This document shows, piece after piece, positions 1 to 10,677 of a DNA stretch of 64,000 bases. Source of the DNA: Tachypleus tridentatus. Lineage: Eukaryota; Arthropoda; Merostomata; Xiphosura; Limulidae. Position numbers and translations under genes: made by a program. Location: assembly GCF_004210375.1 (NCBI RefSeq), contig NC_134834.1:90214170-90278169 (forward strand), given 5' to 3'. The notes beneath the pieces are model-generated. The model was given only the letters and a program-made list of their open reading frames with translations. It did not search any database and was not told the DNA's origin. Each line of letters begins with the position of its first letter. Position 1 is the stretch's first letter.

Positions 1-1394
1 TTTGCCCAGCGGTAAACTGTCTAAAGCAGCGATAACTTCCGGAACCGTGAATGGAGCATCACAAATATTAGCTTGTTCACTGGAAAGAGTTCGATCAACA
101 AATGAGAGAACTAAATCTATGTCTGCCTGCAGAACGATATCCTTAGAGTACAGTGCGGAATAATACTGATGTAAAACAGCAGCGATATCTTCCACACCGG
201 ACACCTCCACACCCCTATCAGTGAGCATGCATCGAAACTCAATTCTGCTTTGACGGACCTTTTCCATACGAAGAAAGTAAGACGTAGATCTCTCACCCTC
301 CTCAAACCAACGAATATGAGATCGAATCCTCGCCCCTCTATGGTATCGTGATCCAAAGTCTCCAATGCATCTTCAAGTTCATACAATTTGACCTTAGACC
401 TACCAGGGAAACGGGACAGTTTTCGAAGCTCACGATTGATGGACGACTCAAGCTGACATTTGCGAGAACGGGATGCCCGCGCACGAAGAATCGAATAACG
501 CTCGGTAAGTAAACGGAACGCGCATTTCAATTGTTCATACCACTTAATTTTATCAGTCCCATAGACTGACCAACTACGACTTCTGGCGATCAACAGCTTA
601 ATGGCTTTCACATATTCGGCATCCCTCAATAACTGGTTATTGAAGTGCCAGAAATTAGGACCTCTGACAATTGGTCGCAGAGTAAGGTCGAAGCCCAATA
701 AAGCGTGATCTGTAGCAGGAAACCACAACGTACGGAAACGTTGGACAGTCCCCTGCAAGGTAGAAGAAAGCAAAACCCTGTCAATACGAGACGACATCAT
801 CTCACCATTAACAAAACGCTTCCATGTGAAACCAGGTGTAGTCGGCGATATGAGTGAATGCGCATCAAGCAAATCAAACCTATTAAGAAACTGGACAAAA
901 GCCGAACGGCTGGCGTCACGGTAGAAACGGACCGGAAATCGATCGCGTGCCACATCCACCACACAATTAAAATCTCCCACAACAAGCAATCCCGTGCAAC
1001 CATCCAAACAATACTCCAAGTTTTGGAAAAATTCCCGTCGCTCGGAGATATCGCGAGGAGCGTACACAGATGATAACAGATAAGACAAAGACTCGAAACT
1101 GAATTTGACTGTCAGAACCCTACCCACCCCATCAGAAGAAACGAATGTAACATTATCACACAAAAACTGCTGTACCAAGATGGCAACCCCTTGTCGGCCA
1201 GAAGGAGAATTATTAAAAAAAGCTATACCTGGCCAAAATTTCAGAACGACATCATGAAAATCATCAGTAAAAAACGTTTCCTGTAAACAAACAACATCAA
1301 AATTAGTAACAAAGTAATCCAGATAATAAGCCAGCTTACTAACATTACGCAACCCATTACAATTCAAAACTCCCACCCTTAGTAAATGTACCAT
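1..1394 (-). pseudogene. LINE ORF2, N-terminal part (endonuclease), copy 1
   Basis: ORF2 encodes the endonuclease/reverse transcriptase that nicks the 5S target and primes cDNA synthesis there. The ATG at 1394 (MVHLLRVGVLNCNG) is preferred to the upstream GTG of the longer open frame, because subfamily B also has an ATG at this point (MLHSLRVGVLN). APE-type endonuclease motifs are all present: N at GVLNCNG (residues 8-14), E in LQET (37-40), D and N in GDFN (140-143), SRID (202-205) and TDH (228-230). The frame is lost near 340, where a C run reads CCCC instead of the CCCCC that keeps copy 4 open. The remainder to position 1 corresponds to the linker before the RT domain (IRWFEEGERSTSYF region) and early RT. 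The element continues outside the window. Confidence 0.9.
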
Positions 1395-1558
1395 GCTAAA
1401 GAGAAAGTAAAGGTACAAGAATTGAAAGGAAACTGTCACAAACACAAAAATAACAAGAATAAATGTAAAGATCTAAGCAAATATGCACAAAGTTCAAATA
1501 ACAATAAATGACAGTCTTACACGAACTGAAACAAACAAACTGTCACAAAAAAACACAT

Positions 1559-2656
1559 TTAAGGCTGCGACACCGCCTTCGCCTTCGCCCGAGATATCCG
1601 TAGTATTGGCACGTCCGACACCCGTTTTCGTCCACTGCCCTTCTTAGAAGTGTCACCAGGAGACATTGCCACCACACTAGCATACCTCCAACGACGAGGA
1701 AGAGGCACCTCCACATCGCCGGCGGTACTCACACCACTAACCGGAAGTGGCGGGAAGTGACGATCAAAATTGCGACTTGCAGCAGGGGGGTGACTACTTG
1801 CCCGTTCCCTGGCCCCACCAGAAACCGTCGATCGTCGGGCAGAAACATCGTCCACCACCCGATGGGTAGCTGCAGCCTTCTTTGAAAGGGGAACCTCCGA
1901 ATCAACGCGTGGACAAACAGAAATGGTGTCAACATCATGAGGCACTGCACGAGAGGGAGCAGCCGTGTCTACTTCAGCGGCGTCACGAGAAGTAGTAGGC
2001 GTGGCCACTTCAGCGTCGTCACTAGAGGAAGTTCGAGGAACAACAAGCTTGGGACAACGTTGACGGACGTGTCCCTGCATATGACAATGTCGGCATATAA
2101 ACTGGGGGCAATCGCGATATAGATGATCCGCCCCCAAACATAAATTACATACTTTTGACTGGCGATCATGCTTCACTTTTACCATTACCGCCTTGCCCAA
2201 AGGATCAAAAACTTTTACTACGTACGGCAAAGAGATACACTTCTCACTAAAACACACACGAACATGGCGTATACCTAAGTATATGCCCTGGTCCCTCTTC
2301 CACACAATAGGGCTTTTCACTTCACAATCATAATCTTTAAGTTTATTTAGTATAATATCATCGTCGATATATTCGGGTACGTCCATAAATGACACAGTAA
2401 TAGTACGTTTAGTGACACCATTAGCCGAACAGTGCACACCATTTACAGTTAGACCAGCATCTATAGCCAGGTCCACATCGTCGGGAAGAACAAAAGTTAC
2501 CTCATATCCACCCGGGCGAGGAACTACAGCAGTGACCGAAGCAGCACCAAACGTAGAAATAACAGAATGGATAACGTCCCCATGGCTTGAAGTTGTCGTT
2601 TCCACAAAAACTGTACGACGCATAACTTCCATGACCTTCTTGGTTGATGAAGACAT
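1559..2656 (-). CDS. LINE ORF1 protein, RNA-binding, two CCHC knuckles (copy 1, open)
   Basis: An open frame of 365 codons from the ATG at 2656 (MSSSTKKVMEVMRRTVFVE); the frame extends a little upstream only through a TTG. Residues about 14-165 form a hydrophobic/beta-rich region that could be an RRM-like fold (inferred from pattern only). Two perfect CX2CX4HX4C zinc knuckles follow: C170-C173-H178-C183 and C188-C191-H196-C201. Then come an Asp/Ala/Thr-rich linker with two copies of a 12-residue repeat, a Ser/Arg/Pro-rich stretch and a basic C terminus (KKGSGRKR). In L1/Tx1 elements ORF1 binds the element RNA and forms the ribonucleoprotein used for retrotransposition. It lies upstream of ORF2 on the same predicted transcript. 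It is one of only three fully open ORF1 copies here. Confidence 0.9.
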   Translation of the reverse strand: MSSSTKKVMEVMRRTVFVETTTSSHGDVIHSVISTFGAASVTAVVPRPGGYEVTFVLPDDVDLAIDAGLTVNGVHCSANGVTKRTITVSFMDVPEYIDDDIILNKLKDYDCEVKSPIVWKRDQGIYLGIRHVRVCFSEKCISLPYVVKVFDPLGKAVMVKVKHDRQSKVCNLCLGADHLYRDCPQFICRHCHMQGHVRQRCPKLVVPRTSSSDDAEVATPTTSRDAAEVDTAAPSRAVPHDVDTISVCPRVDSEVPLSKKAAATHRVVDDVSARRSTVSGGARERASSHPPAASRNFDRHFPPLPVSGVSTAGDVEVPLPRRWRYASVVAMSPGDTSKKGSGRKRVSDVPILRISRAKAKAVSQP

Positions 2657-2777
2657 CGTCAAACAACTTGGAAAAATAAAAAATCTAGAAAAAAAAAAGA
2701 ACTACACGCTCACTAGGCTTAGCTGTTAAATTTACACTAAGGCAATGAGGAGCTCGAAAAACACGTCTGTACTCGTT

Positions 2778-2816
2778 GACGAGAACCGGCGCTTTCAACG
2801 TGGTATGAACGATGAC
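2778..2816 (-). pseudogene. 5S rRNA gene, 5' fragment (positions 1-39), split by copy 1
   Basis: The first 39 nt of the 5S gene, from GTCATCGTTCATACC to GCCGGTTCTCGTC, identical to the intact genes of the array. The LINE starts at the next base on the gene strand. Positions 2778-2790 are one copy of the 13-bp target-site duplication. The matching 3' fragment lies left of the window. The fragment contains the start of transcription but none of the internal control region. Confidence 0.95.
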
Positions 2817-4943
2817 AGTTTAATTCTTTTCTTATTTGGTGTTTTAAGTGTTACTCTAAAAGAAAATCGTTGTCGCAGCCCAAAATTTCCTAGCTGTGAA
2901 ATATAAGAGATGCTTTAGGAATTCACTTTTACTGGAGGTCGCTGGAAAGTGGAGCCTGATAACTCTGGTTTGCGTTACACATCCCCGGAACAACACGAGT
3001 GTCATTACGGGGGTATGGAAACTGTCGCTCACAGGCGTGTGTGTCATTGACATGGAACACTTAAATTGATCAATTTAGCCTCTGAGAACTTTTCTCAAAC
3101 GTCTTTTAGTCACATGTTGGTGTTTATGTCTTCTTTATATTTCTTTCGGACCTACTTTCGCAAAATCTGGTATTTTACTCTCGTTACACAGGCTCACATC
3201 CCATCACTTACAGATGTGTGTGCAGAATTTAGATTTTAACACGAGCTTGCATCGGGATTAGAATTATTTAATATTCACCTTCTTTTATTCGTCATTTGGC
3301 TATACACATTAATTTACCTGTGTTTATTAACGTGTATTTTGGTTTCCATCGGGAGAAGTCGTGTGTACTCGCCTTCGTCTCCCCCTACGACAAAATAGTA
3401 TTAAACGCTGGTTACCGTCTAGTGGGAGTGCCTCAGAAGTCGCTCTTTTGTCTCTCGCTAAAGAAGTGTATGGATATTAATGAAAGTACGTTGCAAAACT
3501 GGGAATAATTCTCTGACGTTATAGAAACAGAATGAATAAAGGAACAGCACCTGTCACACTCGGCTACTACCGTTCGCGAGTCGGAAGCGTGCCACGTATC
3601 GAGTTCCTACTTATCTGAAACGTTTCCTTCGCGTTTTTCTTTCACTGCTAAGTTTTCAATTTTGCTTTTACTGTTTTGTAACTTTTTTTTTCTTGTTGTT
3701 TCTACTCACCTATTTTGTTTTATACCCAATAGCAAAGACTCTTGTCGTTATTGGAAAGTTAATTTTCAAATGTACGTACATATAAAATAGATATTTGATT
3801 TATAAATAAGGTGTGCAATCGTCGGTGTCTCCGAGTAAAGTCTCTCTCTGCTGGGTTATATTTCTAGACAAAGTAATTTTACAAAACGTAGCGAACGAAC
3901 GTTATGTAAGGAAACTCGAAATATTTGTCGCATCGCCTTTTCTGTGTAGCAGACAGATCCCTCGACAATTGCTTTTCTTAGGCAAAACGTGCACGAGCGA
4001 GACAATTTTGTGAAATAGGGAAACGTTTTAAATTCCATCTGTATAAGACTGCCTTAGATTGATGTGGGCTGGATCTACTCATTAACGAAGTTTATGTTTT
4101 GTAGATTTCGCACCCTTTGTACCCTTTGTGCATTCCGAAGATCGACCCGCGAAGATAGTTTATTTCTTTTCTCTTCAATATACGTCTGATTGGAGGGGTT
4201 TGGTTTAAAGTGAAATGGAACGCGGCTCACGCCACCTGCTTAGAGAGCTGCTACTTTTCTTCAACGATATTTCTAGACAAAGTAATTTTACAAAACGTAG
4301 CGAACGAACGTTATGTAAGGAAACTCGAAATATTTGTCGCATCGCCTTTTCTGTGTAGCAGACAGAGCCCTCGACAATTGCTTTTCTTAGGCAAAACGTG
4401 CACGAGCGAGACAATTTTGTGAAATAGGGAAACGTTTTAAATTCCATCTGTATAAGACTGCCTTAGATTGATGTGGGCTGGATCTACTCATTAACGAAGT
4501 TTCTGTTTTGTAGATTTCGCACCCTTTGTGCATTCCGAAGATCGACCCGCTAAGATAGTTTATTTCTTTTCTCTCCAATGTACGTCTGATTGGAGGGGTT
4601 TGGTTTAAATTGAAATGGAACGCGGCTAACGCCACCTGCTTAGAGAGCTGCTACTTTTCTTGAACGATCGCAGGAAATGAATGTTTGAATTTCGTTTTCG
4701 AAGCGTGTTTTATCAACTGACTTGTTGATGGAAAAGTTGATTAGTTCCTATAACAAAAATGTTTTCCCAACAGTTTACCATAATAAATACCCAGTATTAA
4801 GGCACTTCAATTGAGTCAACCACTTTCTTTCTCTCTTTCGGGAAGGATTTTTTATCTCTTAAATCAGAAATTGTGAAAAAAGTGAGACGTATCGATCAGC
4901 TCTTTGCGAGACCTACAAATTTCAACGTGAAAAAAAAAAAAAA
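2817..4943 (-). repeat. 5S intergenic spacer, alpha type, 2127 bp
   Basis: Non-coding spacer between the 5' end of one 5S gene and the poly-T terminator of the next. It is recognised by near-identity to eleven others in the window. Alpha-type markers are CATTACGGGG near 3015, and an internal duplication of about 400 bp (3858-4666). It ends in a 14-base A run at 4930-4943, which is the T-run terminator of the 5S gene on the minus strand. No tRNA, snRNA or spliced-leader gene is recognisable. Short open frames on both strands are not conserved between spacers. Confidence 0.9.
3858..4666. repeat. Tandem duplication inside spacer (2 x ~400 bp)
   Basis: Two direct copies, 3858-4266 and 4267-4666, each opening with ATATTTCTAGACAAAG and closing with CTACTTTTCTTCAACG or CTACTTTTCTTGAACG. 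The first copy carries an extra 10 bp where ACCCTTTGT is repeated around 4110-4130. The same segment is single in all spacers from 20638 onward. Confidence 0.92.
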
Positions 4944-5035
4944 GTCATCATCACCCGGTATTCCCAGGTGGTCACCCTCCCAAGTACTAACCGGGCCCGC
5001 CGTTGCTTAGCTTCGGTGATCGGACGAGAACCGGC
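4944..5035 (-). pseudogene. 5S rRNA gene, 3' fragment (positions 27-118), split by copy 2
   Basis: The 92-nt 3' portion of the 5S gene, separated from its first 39 nt (10678-10716) by LINE copy 2. It begins with the second copy of the duplicated target GCCGGTTCTCGTC (5023-5035) and keeps the whole internal control region (box A GAAGCTAAGCAACGG, intermediate element, box C) and the T-run terminator. It is unmutated relative to intact 5S genes, implying recent insertion or ongoing homogenisation. Confidence 0.95.
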
Positions 5036-5055
5036 TTTTTTTTTTTTTTTTTCTC

Positions 5056-5082
5056 TTTATTTATCCCACCTCAACGAGGGGG
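5056..5082 (-). promoter_or_regulatory. LINE 3' end: polyadenylation signal and hairpin
   Basis: On the minus strand the hairpin CCCCCTCGTTGAGGTGGG (5065-5082; 7-bp stem with one bulged T and a GTT loop) is followed by GATAAATAAAGAGA, containing AATAAA, and then the poly(A) tail. The same hairpin is unchanged in every copy whose 3' end is seen: 14963-14980, 26336-26353, 33752-33769, 40245-40262, 49456-49473 and 56983-57000. In several LINE groups a 3' stem-loop is recognised by the reverse transcriptase; that role here is inference. Confidence 0.6.
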
Positions 5083-5309
5083 TATACACAGAAATACAAC
5101 AAATAAAACACAAGTTAATGAATTAGCATGTAACAATAACTCTATAGATTACCATGCTGAAAATTACCACAAAGTTAATAAAATTAAGGAAAAAGAAATA
5201 AAAGAGGTAATTGGAACAGCAGGTAATCCAACAAACATTATAATGAACATTAACAAACAAGAAATCAATGGATCTTTCATTGGTAACAAAAATATAATGA
5301 AATAACAAC

Positions 5310-8300
5310 TTATCTTAACAACGTACACAAGAAATAACCTTGGGCACCTTGGGTTACCAAGCTACCAACATAAGAATACACAGAATAAAAAACATTTAAT
5401 GAGTTATGTAACAAAGATCTATGATAATGAAGATATATATGTCTACGTACACGCACTTTAAACATGGAAATTACGTGAATTTCGCGATGACTGGCCAAAT
5501 AAACTGAACGAGCAGAACATATAACCTGACGTGCCAAACTAGTAATCAAACGGAATATGTTCCAGCATCTCCCGGGTAACGAAGGGTGAGGTCCCACTAA
5601 GAGGCATCTCCTCCATACCCAGTTAGATATGGGACATCCAAAATAAAACGCCAATAATTTATATACATATGACCACAAAGGCTGCACAAAAGGACATAGG
5701 AAAAACAGATGGTCTATGGTTTCCCGCGCCTGTGAACAGAAAGTGCACAACCCTGTGGGATGTCTGTCCATATGTACTAGCTTGACATTAGTGGTTATCG
5801 CCCGCAACCAAAGTAAATAATCCACATCACAAACATGAAAACCCACAAAAGAAGAATAAGCGTTTTTCGAATGAGTTTCCAATCTCCAGGAGGAACAATA
5901 TCCCCCCAGTAGAATGGAGCAGGTAAATTAGTAGCTAGTGAACACTGTATATGACCCACCAGTTGCTTCACAGATAAACCTTGAAAATGAACCCGGTTAT
6001 CAGAGTGGTCCAGAAAATATAAATCTACAACAAGTGTGGTCGATGGGAGAGGAGCCGGCTGGTTGGACAAAACCGTCAACCAGTCCACAGGCAACGCCTC
6101 CTTCAGCATATTAAAATGTGAAACAATTGTGCGGACATTGACCAACGGATCAGCGTCCGTACACATTTCAATCACCGCCCTCACCGGAAGAAAACCTGGG
6201 AGCACCTCGTACAACAAATGTCGGACCTGAACCAAACCTGCGTTGATAAATTCAGGAAAATTAAATGTTCGGTTCCGAACATCCACAATAGCCGGATTGA
6301 AAAACAAAGGTTCATCAAAAACTTGTGGGGAAAGAGGAGCTGCGACAATCCCTCTTTCCCCAAGAAGAACCTTCCAGGCATGAAACATTTCCTGAATATA
6401 CAAAGGTAACGATTTCACAAAACGTGGCAAAATTCGGCATTGAAGAATCCGAAAGCCCAAAGCGAGATTGCCATAACAAGAAAAAAATCCAGAAAGAAGT
6501 TGTCGCAGGGTGGAAGGACAAGAAGCATCCAAACAACGCTGCAACAATCTCAAACGGAATGCAAGTTTACGGGCATTAATATCAACCAAGTTGATACCTC
6601 CACAATCATAACTCCGGATCAGAATACCGTATGCCACTTTATGTATACCTCCCCGCCAAATAAAATCAAGTATACATTTGCGAAATCGAGCCTCAAACTG
6701 TGTTGGCAACGGCAGAATTTGCAACGTGTACCACAACACAGATGCTACCAAGGAATTCACCACAAGAGATTTACCCTTTAGTGACAATGAACGAAAACGC
6801 CACGACACCAAGATACGAGATACCCTGCGCAAAACATCCTGCCACGTATCCTGCAGCATTACATCGAAATGGGAGTGGAAAACTATACCTAAAATCCTAA
6901 TAGGATCCTGGGAAATTCTCAACTCATCCAGGACAAAGTCTGCAGAAGAGGCCAAACACCCAACCCACAAACCCTGACTCTTGGCCCAGTTGATCCTTCC
7001 CCCAGTAGCTCTGCCAAAAGTTTGGCATACATCCAACACATGAGGCAAAGATTTGGCGTCCCGTAAGGTCAAAGTGGTATCATCAGCATGCTGATAAATA
7101 AGGGACGGCGTGTTGAGGAACACATCACCCCAATACCAGTAATATGAACATTATGAACTAACATATTTCGTAACGGTTCGACACTGAGAACGTAAAGTAA
7201 AGCAGACATTGGGCATCCTTGACGAATACCCCGAGTTACAGCAAAATCATTTGTGAGAAATCCATTAAACTTAACACAACTAGAAATAGAAGTATAGCAA
7301 AGACGAACCCAATGAACAAAAGTAGAACCAAAACCCATACGCACAAGAAGTTGAAATAGATACTCATAGGCCACCCGATCAAAGGCTTGCATCTGATCGA
7401 GCTTCAAAAAGATTCCACCCTGGCCGGTACGTGCTAAAGATTGCAATAGCAAAACGAGTGTTAACGGAGTATCAGCAACGTCCCGTCCAGGTATACACCC
7501 GGATTGGTCATCTGAAACTAAACTGGAGATCACAGACGAAAGGCGACGAGCCAGCACTTTGGCCAGAAGCTTATAGTCAGAACATAGCAATGTCAAAGGC
7601 CGGCTGTTAGCCGCCAACCGTCGATCCCCGCCTTTCGGGATAGGAACAATTACCCCCGAACACATTGAACTGAGCAACTGTGGAGAGAGGAAAAGGTCAG
7701 ACAGGACAGACACAAAGTCGTCAACAAAATGAGGGAGGAAACATTTGTAAAATTCGGACGTAAAACCATCCAAACCAGGAGATTTGCCAATTGGTAAACT
7801 GTCTAGAGCAGCGAGAATTTCCGAAATCGTGAATGGAGCATCACAAATATCAGCTTGTTCATGGGTGAGAGTTTTATCAACAAAGGTGAGAACGAAATCG
7901 ATGTCGTCCTGCAGAACAATATCTTCAGTATATAGTGCTGAATAATATTGATGCAGAACAGCAGCGACATCATCCGCATCGGACACTTCTTCACCCCCAT
8001 CAGTGAGCATGGATCGAAACTCAATTCTGCTCTGTCGGACTCTTTCCATACGAAGAAAGTAAGAGGTAGACCTCTCACCCTCCTCAAACCAACGAATATG
8101 AGAACGAATCCTCGCCCCCTCTATCGTATGGTGATCCAAAGTCTCCAATTCATCTTCGAGTTCATATAATTTTACCTTAGACCTACCAGGGTAACGGGAC
8201 AGCTTTCGAAGCTCACGTGTAATGGACGACTCAAGCTGACATTTGCGAGAACGGGATGCCCGCGCTCGAAGAAGCGAATATCGCTGGGTAAGTGAACGGA

Positions 8301-9179
8301 ACGCGGATTTCAATGTTTCATACCACGAAATTTTATTAGTCCCATATACTGTCCAACTTCGACTTCTGGCGATTAACAGCTTAATGGCTTTCACATATTC
8401 GGCATCCATCAACAACTGGTTATTGAAGTGCCAGAAATTAGGACCTCTGACAACGGGCCGCAGTGTAAGCTCGAAGCCCAATAAAGCATGATCTGTAGCA
8501 GGAAACCACAACGTACGTAAGCGTTTGACAGTCCCCTGTAAGGTAGATGATAGCAAAACCTTATCAATACGAGACGACAACATCTCACCATTAACAAAGC
8601 TCTTCCACGTGAAACCAGGGGTAGTCGGCGATAAGAGAGAATGCGCATCAAGTAAATCAAACTTACTGAGGAACTGAACAAAAGCCGAACGACTAGCATC
8701 ACGGGAGAAACGAACAGGAAATCGATCGCGTGACACATCCACCACACAATTAAAATCCCCCCACAACGAGTAATCCCGTGCAATCATCTAAGTTATAGGT
8801 TAAGGTGTGGAAAAAATCCCGTCTCTCATAAATATCGCGAGGGGCATATACTGATGATAGCAGGAAAGACGAAGTCTCGAAAGTTAATTTTACAGTCAAA
8901 ACCCTACCCACCCCATCAGAAGAAACGAATGTAACATTATCCCTCAAAAACCGCTGTAACAAGATGGCAACCCCTTGTCGTCCAGTAAGAGAATTATTAA
9001 AAAAAGCTAAACCTGGCCAATATTTCAGTACAACATCTTGAAAATCATCAGTAAAAAACGTTTCCTGTAAACAAACAACATCAAAATTAGTAACAAAGTA
9101 ATCCAGATAATAAGCCAGCTTACTAACATTACGCAACCCATTACAATTCAAAACCCCCCACCCTGAGTGAATGTAACAT
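5310..9179 (-). pseudogene. LINE ORF2 endonuclease/reverse transcriptase, copy 2 (broken)
   Basis: About 1290 codons from the ATG at 9179 to the TAA at 5310-5312, in four open blocks: 8750-9179, 7069-8787, 5795-7123 and 5310-5882. Endonuclease motifs (LQET, GDFN, SRID, TDH) sit at residues 8-230. The RT core covers about 460-700: KSPGLDGF, LKLDQMQAFD (motif A), TRGIRQGCPMS (motif B) and YQHADDTTL (motif C, residues about 695-703). A C-terminal CX2CX8HX4C (CTFCSQARETIDHLFFLC) lies near residue 1145. Frame breaks fall at the C run 9154-9159 (six C), near 8755-8762 (an extra C in CCCCCC), near 7120 (CACCCC) and near 5885-5910 (CCCCCC). Copy 2 holds the longest single block (572 codons) spanning endonuclease to RT motif B. 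Confidence 0.92.
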
Positions 9180-9314
9180 GCAAAAGACGACAAACAGGAA
9201 CGAGAATTAAAATTAAACTGTATCTTACACAAAAGTTACAAGAACAATCGTAAAGAATTGAGCAAATATGTACAAAGTACAGTTAACAATAAAACACATT
9301 CTTACACTAAAATG

Positions 9315-9370
9315 AAACAAACAAACAAACAAACAAACAAAAAAAAAAAAAAAAAAAAACACAACAACAA
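9315..9370. repeat. (CAAA)n / A-rich tract between ORF1 and ORF2, copy 2
   Basis: CAAA repeats grading into a long A run on the plus strand (GTTT/T-rich on the element strand), just downstream of the ORF1 stop. It is present in subfamily B copies only; the equivalent A gap lacks it. Length and composition differ in each B copy. Confidence 0.85.
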
Positions 9371-9374
9371 TCAT

Positions 9375-10530
9375 TTATGTTTGAGACACCGCCTTCGCCT
9401 TTGCACGAGGTTTCCTAAGTATCGGGACGTCCGACACCCGTTTCCGTCTACTGATCTTTGAGGTGTTACCTGGATTCATCGCCACCACACTAGCATACTT
9501 CCAACGACGTTGAAGAGGCACCTCCACATCGCCGGCGGTACGTTCACCACTAACCGTAAGTGGTGGGAAGTGTCGATCAAAATTACGTCGTCCAGCAGGG
9601 GGAAGACTACTAGCCCGTTCCCTGGCCCCACCAGAAACCGTCGGTCGCCTGGAAGATACATCCACCCAAGGGGTAGCTGTAGTCTCCCTTGAAATGGAAA
9701 CCTCCGAATCAGCGCGTTGATGAACAGATAGTCTTTCAGCGTCTTCAGGCACTGCACGAGAAGGAACAACCGTGGCCACGTCAACCTCGTCACGATAAGG
9801 AGTGGGCGTGGCCACGTCAGCGTCGTCACGATAAGGTAGGGCGTGGCCACGTCACGTCGTCAAGGAAGTGGGCGTGGCCACGTCATCGTCGTCACAAGAA
9901 GAAGGCCGAGGAACAACAAGCTTGGGACAACGTTGCCGAACATGTCCTTGCACATGACAATGTCGGCAAATAAATTGGGGACAATCGCGATATAAATGAT
10001 CCGCCCCCAAACATAAATTACACACTTTTGACTGGCGATCATGCTTCACCTTTAACATAACCGCCTTCCCCAAAGGATCAAAAAACTTTCACAACGTACG
10101 GCAAAGAGATACACTTTTCACTAAAAGACACACGAACATGGCGTATACCTAAATATATGCCTTGGTCTCTCTTCCACACTATAGGGCTCCTTACTTCACA
10201 AGAAAAATCCTTAAGTTTATTTAAAAGAACATCATCGGCTATATATTCTGGTACTTCCATAAAAGAAACAGTAATAGTGCGTTTAGTTACACCATTAGCC
10301 AAACAGTGTACGCCATTTACAACAAGACCAGCATCGACAGCTAGGTCTACGTCAGCAGGGAGAACAAAAGTTACCTCATAACCTCCCGGGCGAGGAACAA
10401 CAGCAGTAACCGAAGCAGCACCAAACGTATTCATAACAGCATGGATCACGTCCCCATGGTTTGAATTGGAAGTTTCCACAAACACCGTGCGATGCATTAC
10501 TTCCATACTTGTTTGAGAAGCTGAACACAT
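9375..10530 (-). pseudogene. LINE ORF1, copy 2 (broken)
   Basis: The ORF1 region runs from the ATG at 10530 (MCSASQTSMEVMHR) to the TAA at 9375-9377 and is read in three blocks: 10078-10530, 9852-10073 and 9375-9815. Both CCHC knuckles are intact in the middle block (CNLCLGADHLYRDC and CRHCHVQGHVRQRC). One break is an extra A near 10081-10087 (AAAAAA instead of five). The other lies within the repeat linker around 9815-9875, where repeat units are shortened. Otherwise it closely matches the open copy 3. Confidence 0.88.
9772..9907 (-). repeat. 36-bp minisatellite coding the ORF1 linker, copy 2
   Basis: About four units of a 36-bp repeat (GTGGCCACGTCAGCGTCGTC on the plus strand plus 16 bp), encoding the 12-residue unit DDADVATPTPSR. 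Two units here have lost bases, which breaks the ORF1 frame. Open copies 3 and 7 carry five units and subfamily A carries two. Confidence 0.85.
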
Positions 10531-10590
10531 ATTCAACAAATAACAAAAGCACAAAAACTAGAAACAAAAATTAACTGTACGCTCACTAGG

Positions 10591-10640
10591 CTTAGCTACT
10601 AAACTCACACTAAGGCTTAGCTACGAAACTCACACTAAGG
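10591..10640 (-). repeat. 25-bp tandem duplication in LINE 5' UTR, copy 2
   Basis: Two adjacent copies (10591-10615 and 10616-10640) of CTTAGCTAC plus AAACTCACACTAAGG, differing at one base. Copy 7 has the same duplication (55014-55063); copy 3 has a single unit. It is a useful lineage marker. Confidence 0.9.
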
Positions 10641-10677
10641 CTATCAGGAGCGAGAAAAAAACACGTCTGCACTCGAG

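Larger units (their letters stand above)
1..2777 (-). mobile_element. 5S-specific LINE copy 1 (subfamily A), 5' half
   Basis: This is the 5' half of a Tx1/L1-like non-LTR retrotransposon; the rest lies beyond the left window edge. Reading on the minus strand it begins at 2777, directly after position 39 of a 5S gene, with the subfamily A start AACGAGTACAGACGTG. It then carries a 115-121 bp 5' UTR, an open ORF1, a gap of about 160 bp and the first third of ORF2 (endonuclease and the approach to the reverse transcriptase). The duplicated target sequence is visible on the 5' side at 2778-2790. Subfamily is assigned from the 5' end, the short ORF1 linker and ORF2 residues such as VARDRFPVRFYRD. 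Family placement is from domain order and target; a tree was not computed. Confidence 0.93.
5036..10677 (-). mobile_element. 5S-specific LINE copy 2 (subfamily B), full length 5642 bp
   Basis: A complete element reading leftward from 10677 (start CTCGAGTGCAGACGTG) to a 17-base poly(A) at 5036-5052. Target-site duplications GCCGGTTCTCGTC lie at 10678-10690 and 5023-5035; because both the element's first base and 5S position 40 are C, the duplication could be counted as 14 bp. Order: 5' UTR with a 25-bp tandem duplication, ORF1 (broken), a GTTT/T-rich gap, ORF2 (broken in three places), 3' UTR of about 270 bp. Subfamily B differs from A in its 5' UTR, an expanded ORF1 repeat, the (CAAA)n tract and many substitutions. 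Confidence 0.95.

Noticed and set aside
1394-1445. Upstream start giving a hydrophobic leader (FVTVSFQFLYLYFLFS) to ORF2
   Set aside because: It depends on a GTG start; both subfamilies have an ATG at the M(V/L)H(L/S)LRVGVLN position, so the hydrophobic run is probably untranslated.
3296-3508. Short open frame MAIHINLPVFINVYFG in spacers, plus strand
   Set aside because: It recurs only because spacers are copies of one another. Its start is not an ATG context, the frame changes with small indels in beta and gamma spacers, and it matches no family I know.
3856-4038. Repeated 60-80 codon frames (MEFKTFPYFTKLSRSC, MQSSVSPS) in spacers
   Set aside because: They fall in non-coding 5S spacer on both strands, vary in length by copy and overlap each other antisense; no codon-level conservation is visible.
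2817-4943. Possible linked snRNA, spliced-leader or tRNA gene in spacer
   Set aside because: Such genes are linked to 5S in some animals, so I looked for U1/U2/U6 starts, tRNA B boxes (GGTTCGANNCC) and Sm-site/hairpin layouts; none was convincing.
5003-5305. Plus-strand frame crossing 5S, poly-T and LINE 3' UTR
   Set aside because: It runs through an rRNA gene and a homopolymer that varies in length; it is antisense to the LINE and is a chance frame.
5123-5308. Minus-strand frame in LINE 3' UTR (MLFHYIFVTNERS)
   Set aside because: It lies after the ORF2 stop, is very A/T-rich and has no motif; better read as 3' UTR.
9772-9907. CRISPR-like spaced repeats
   Set aside because: The 36-bp units are directly adjacent, coding and in an animal LINE; there are no spacers between repeats.
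5036-10677. LTR retrotransposon or endogenous virus
   Set aside because: There are no terminal repeats, protease or integrase; poly(A) tail, APE endonuclease and short target duplication show a non-LTR element.
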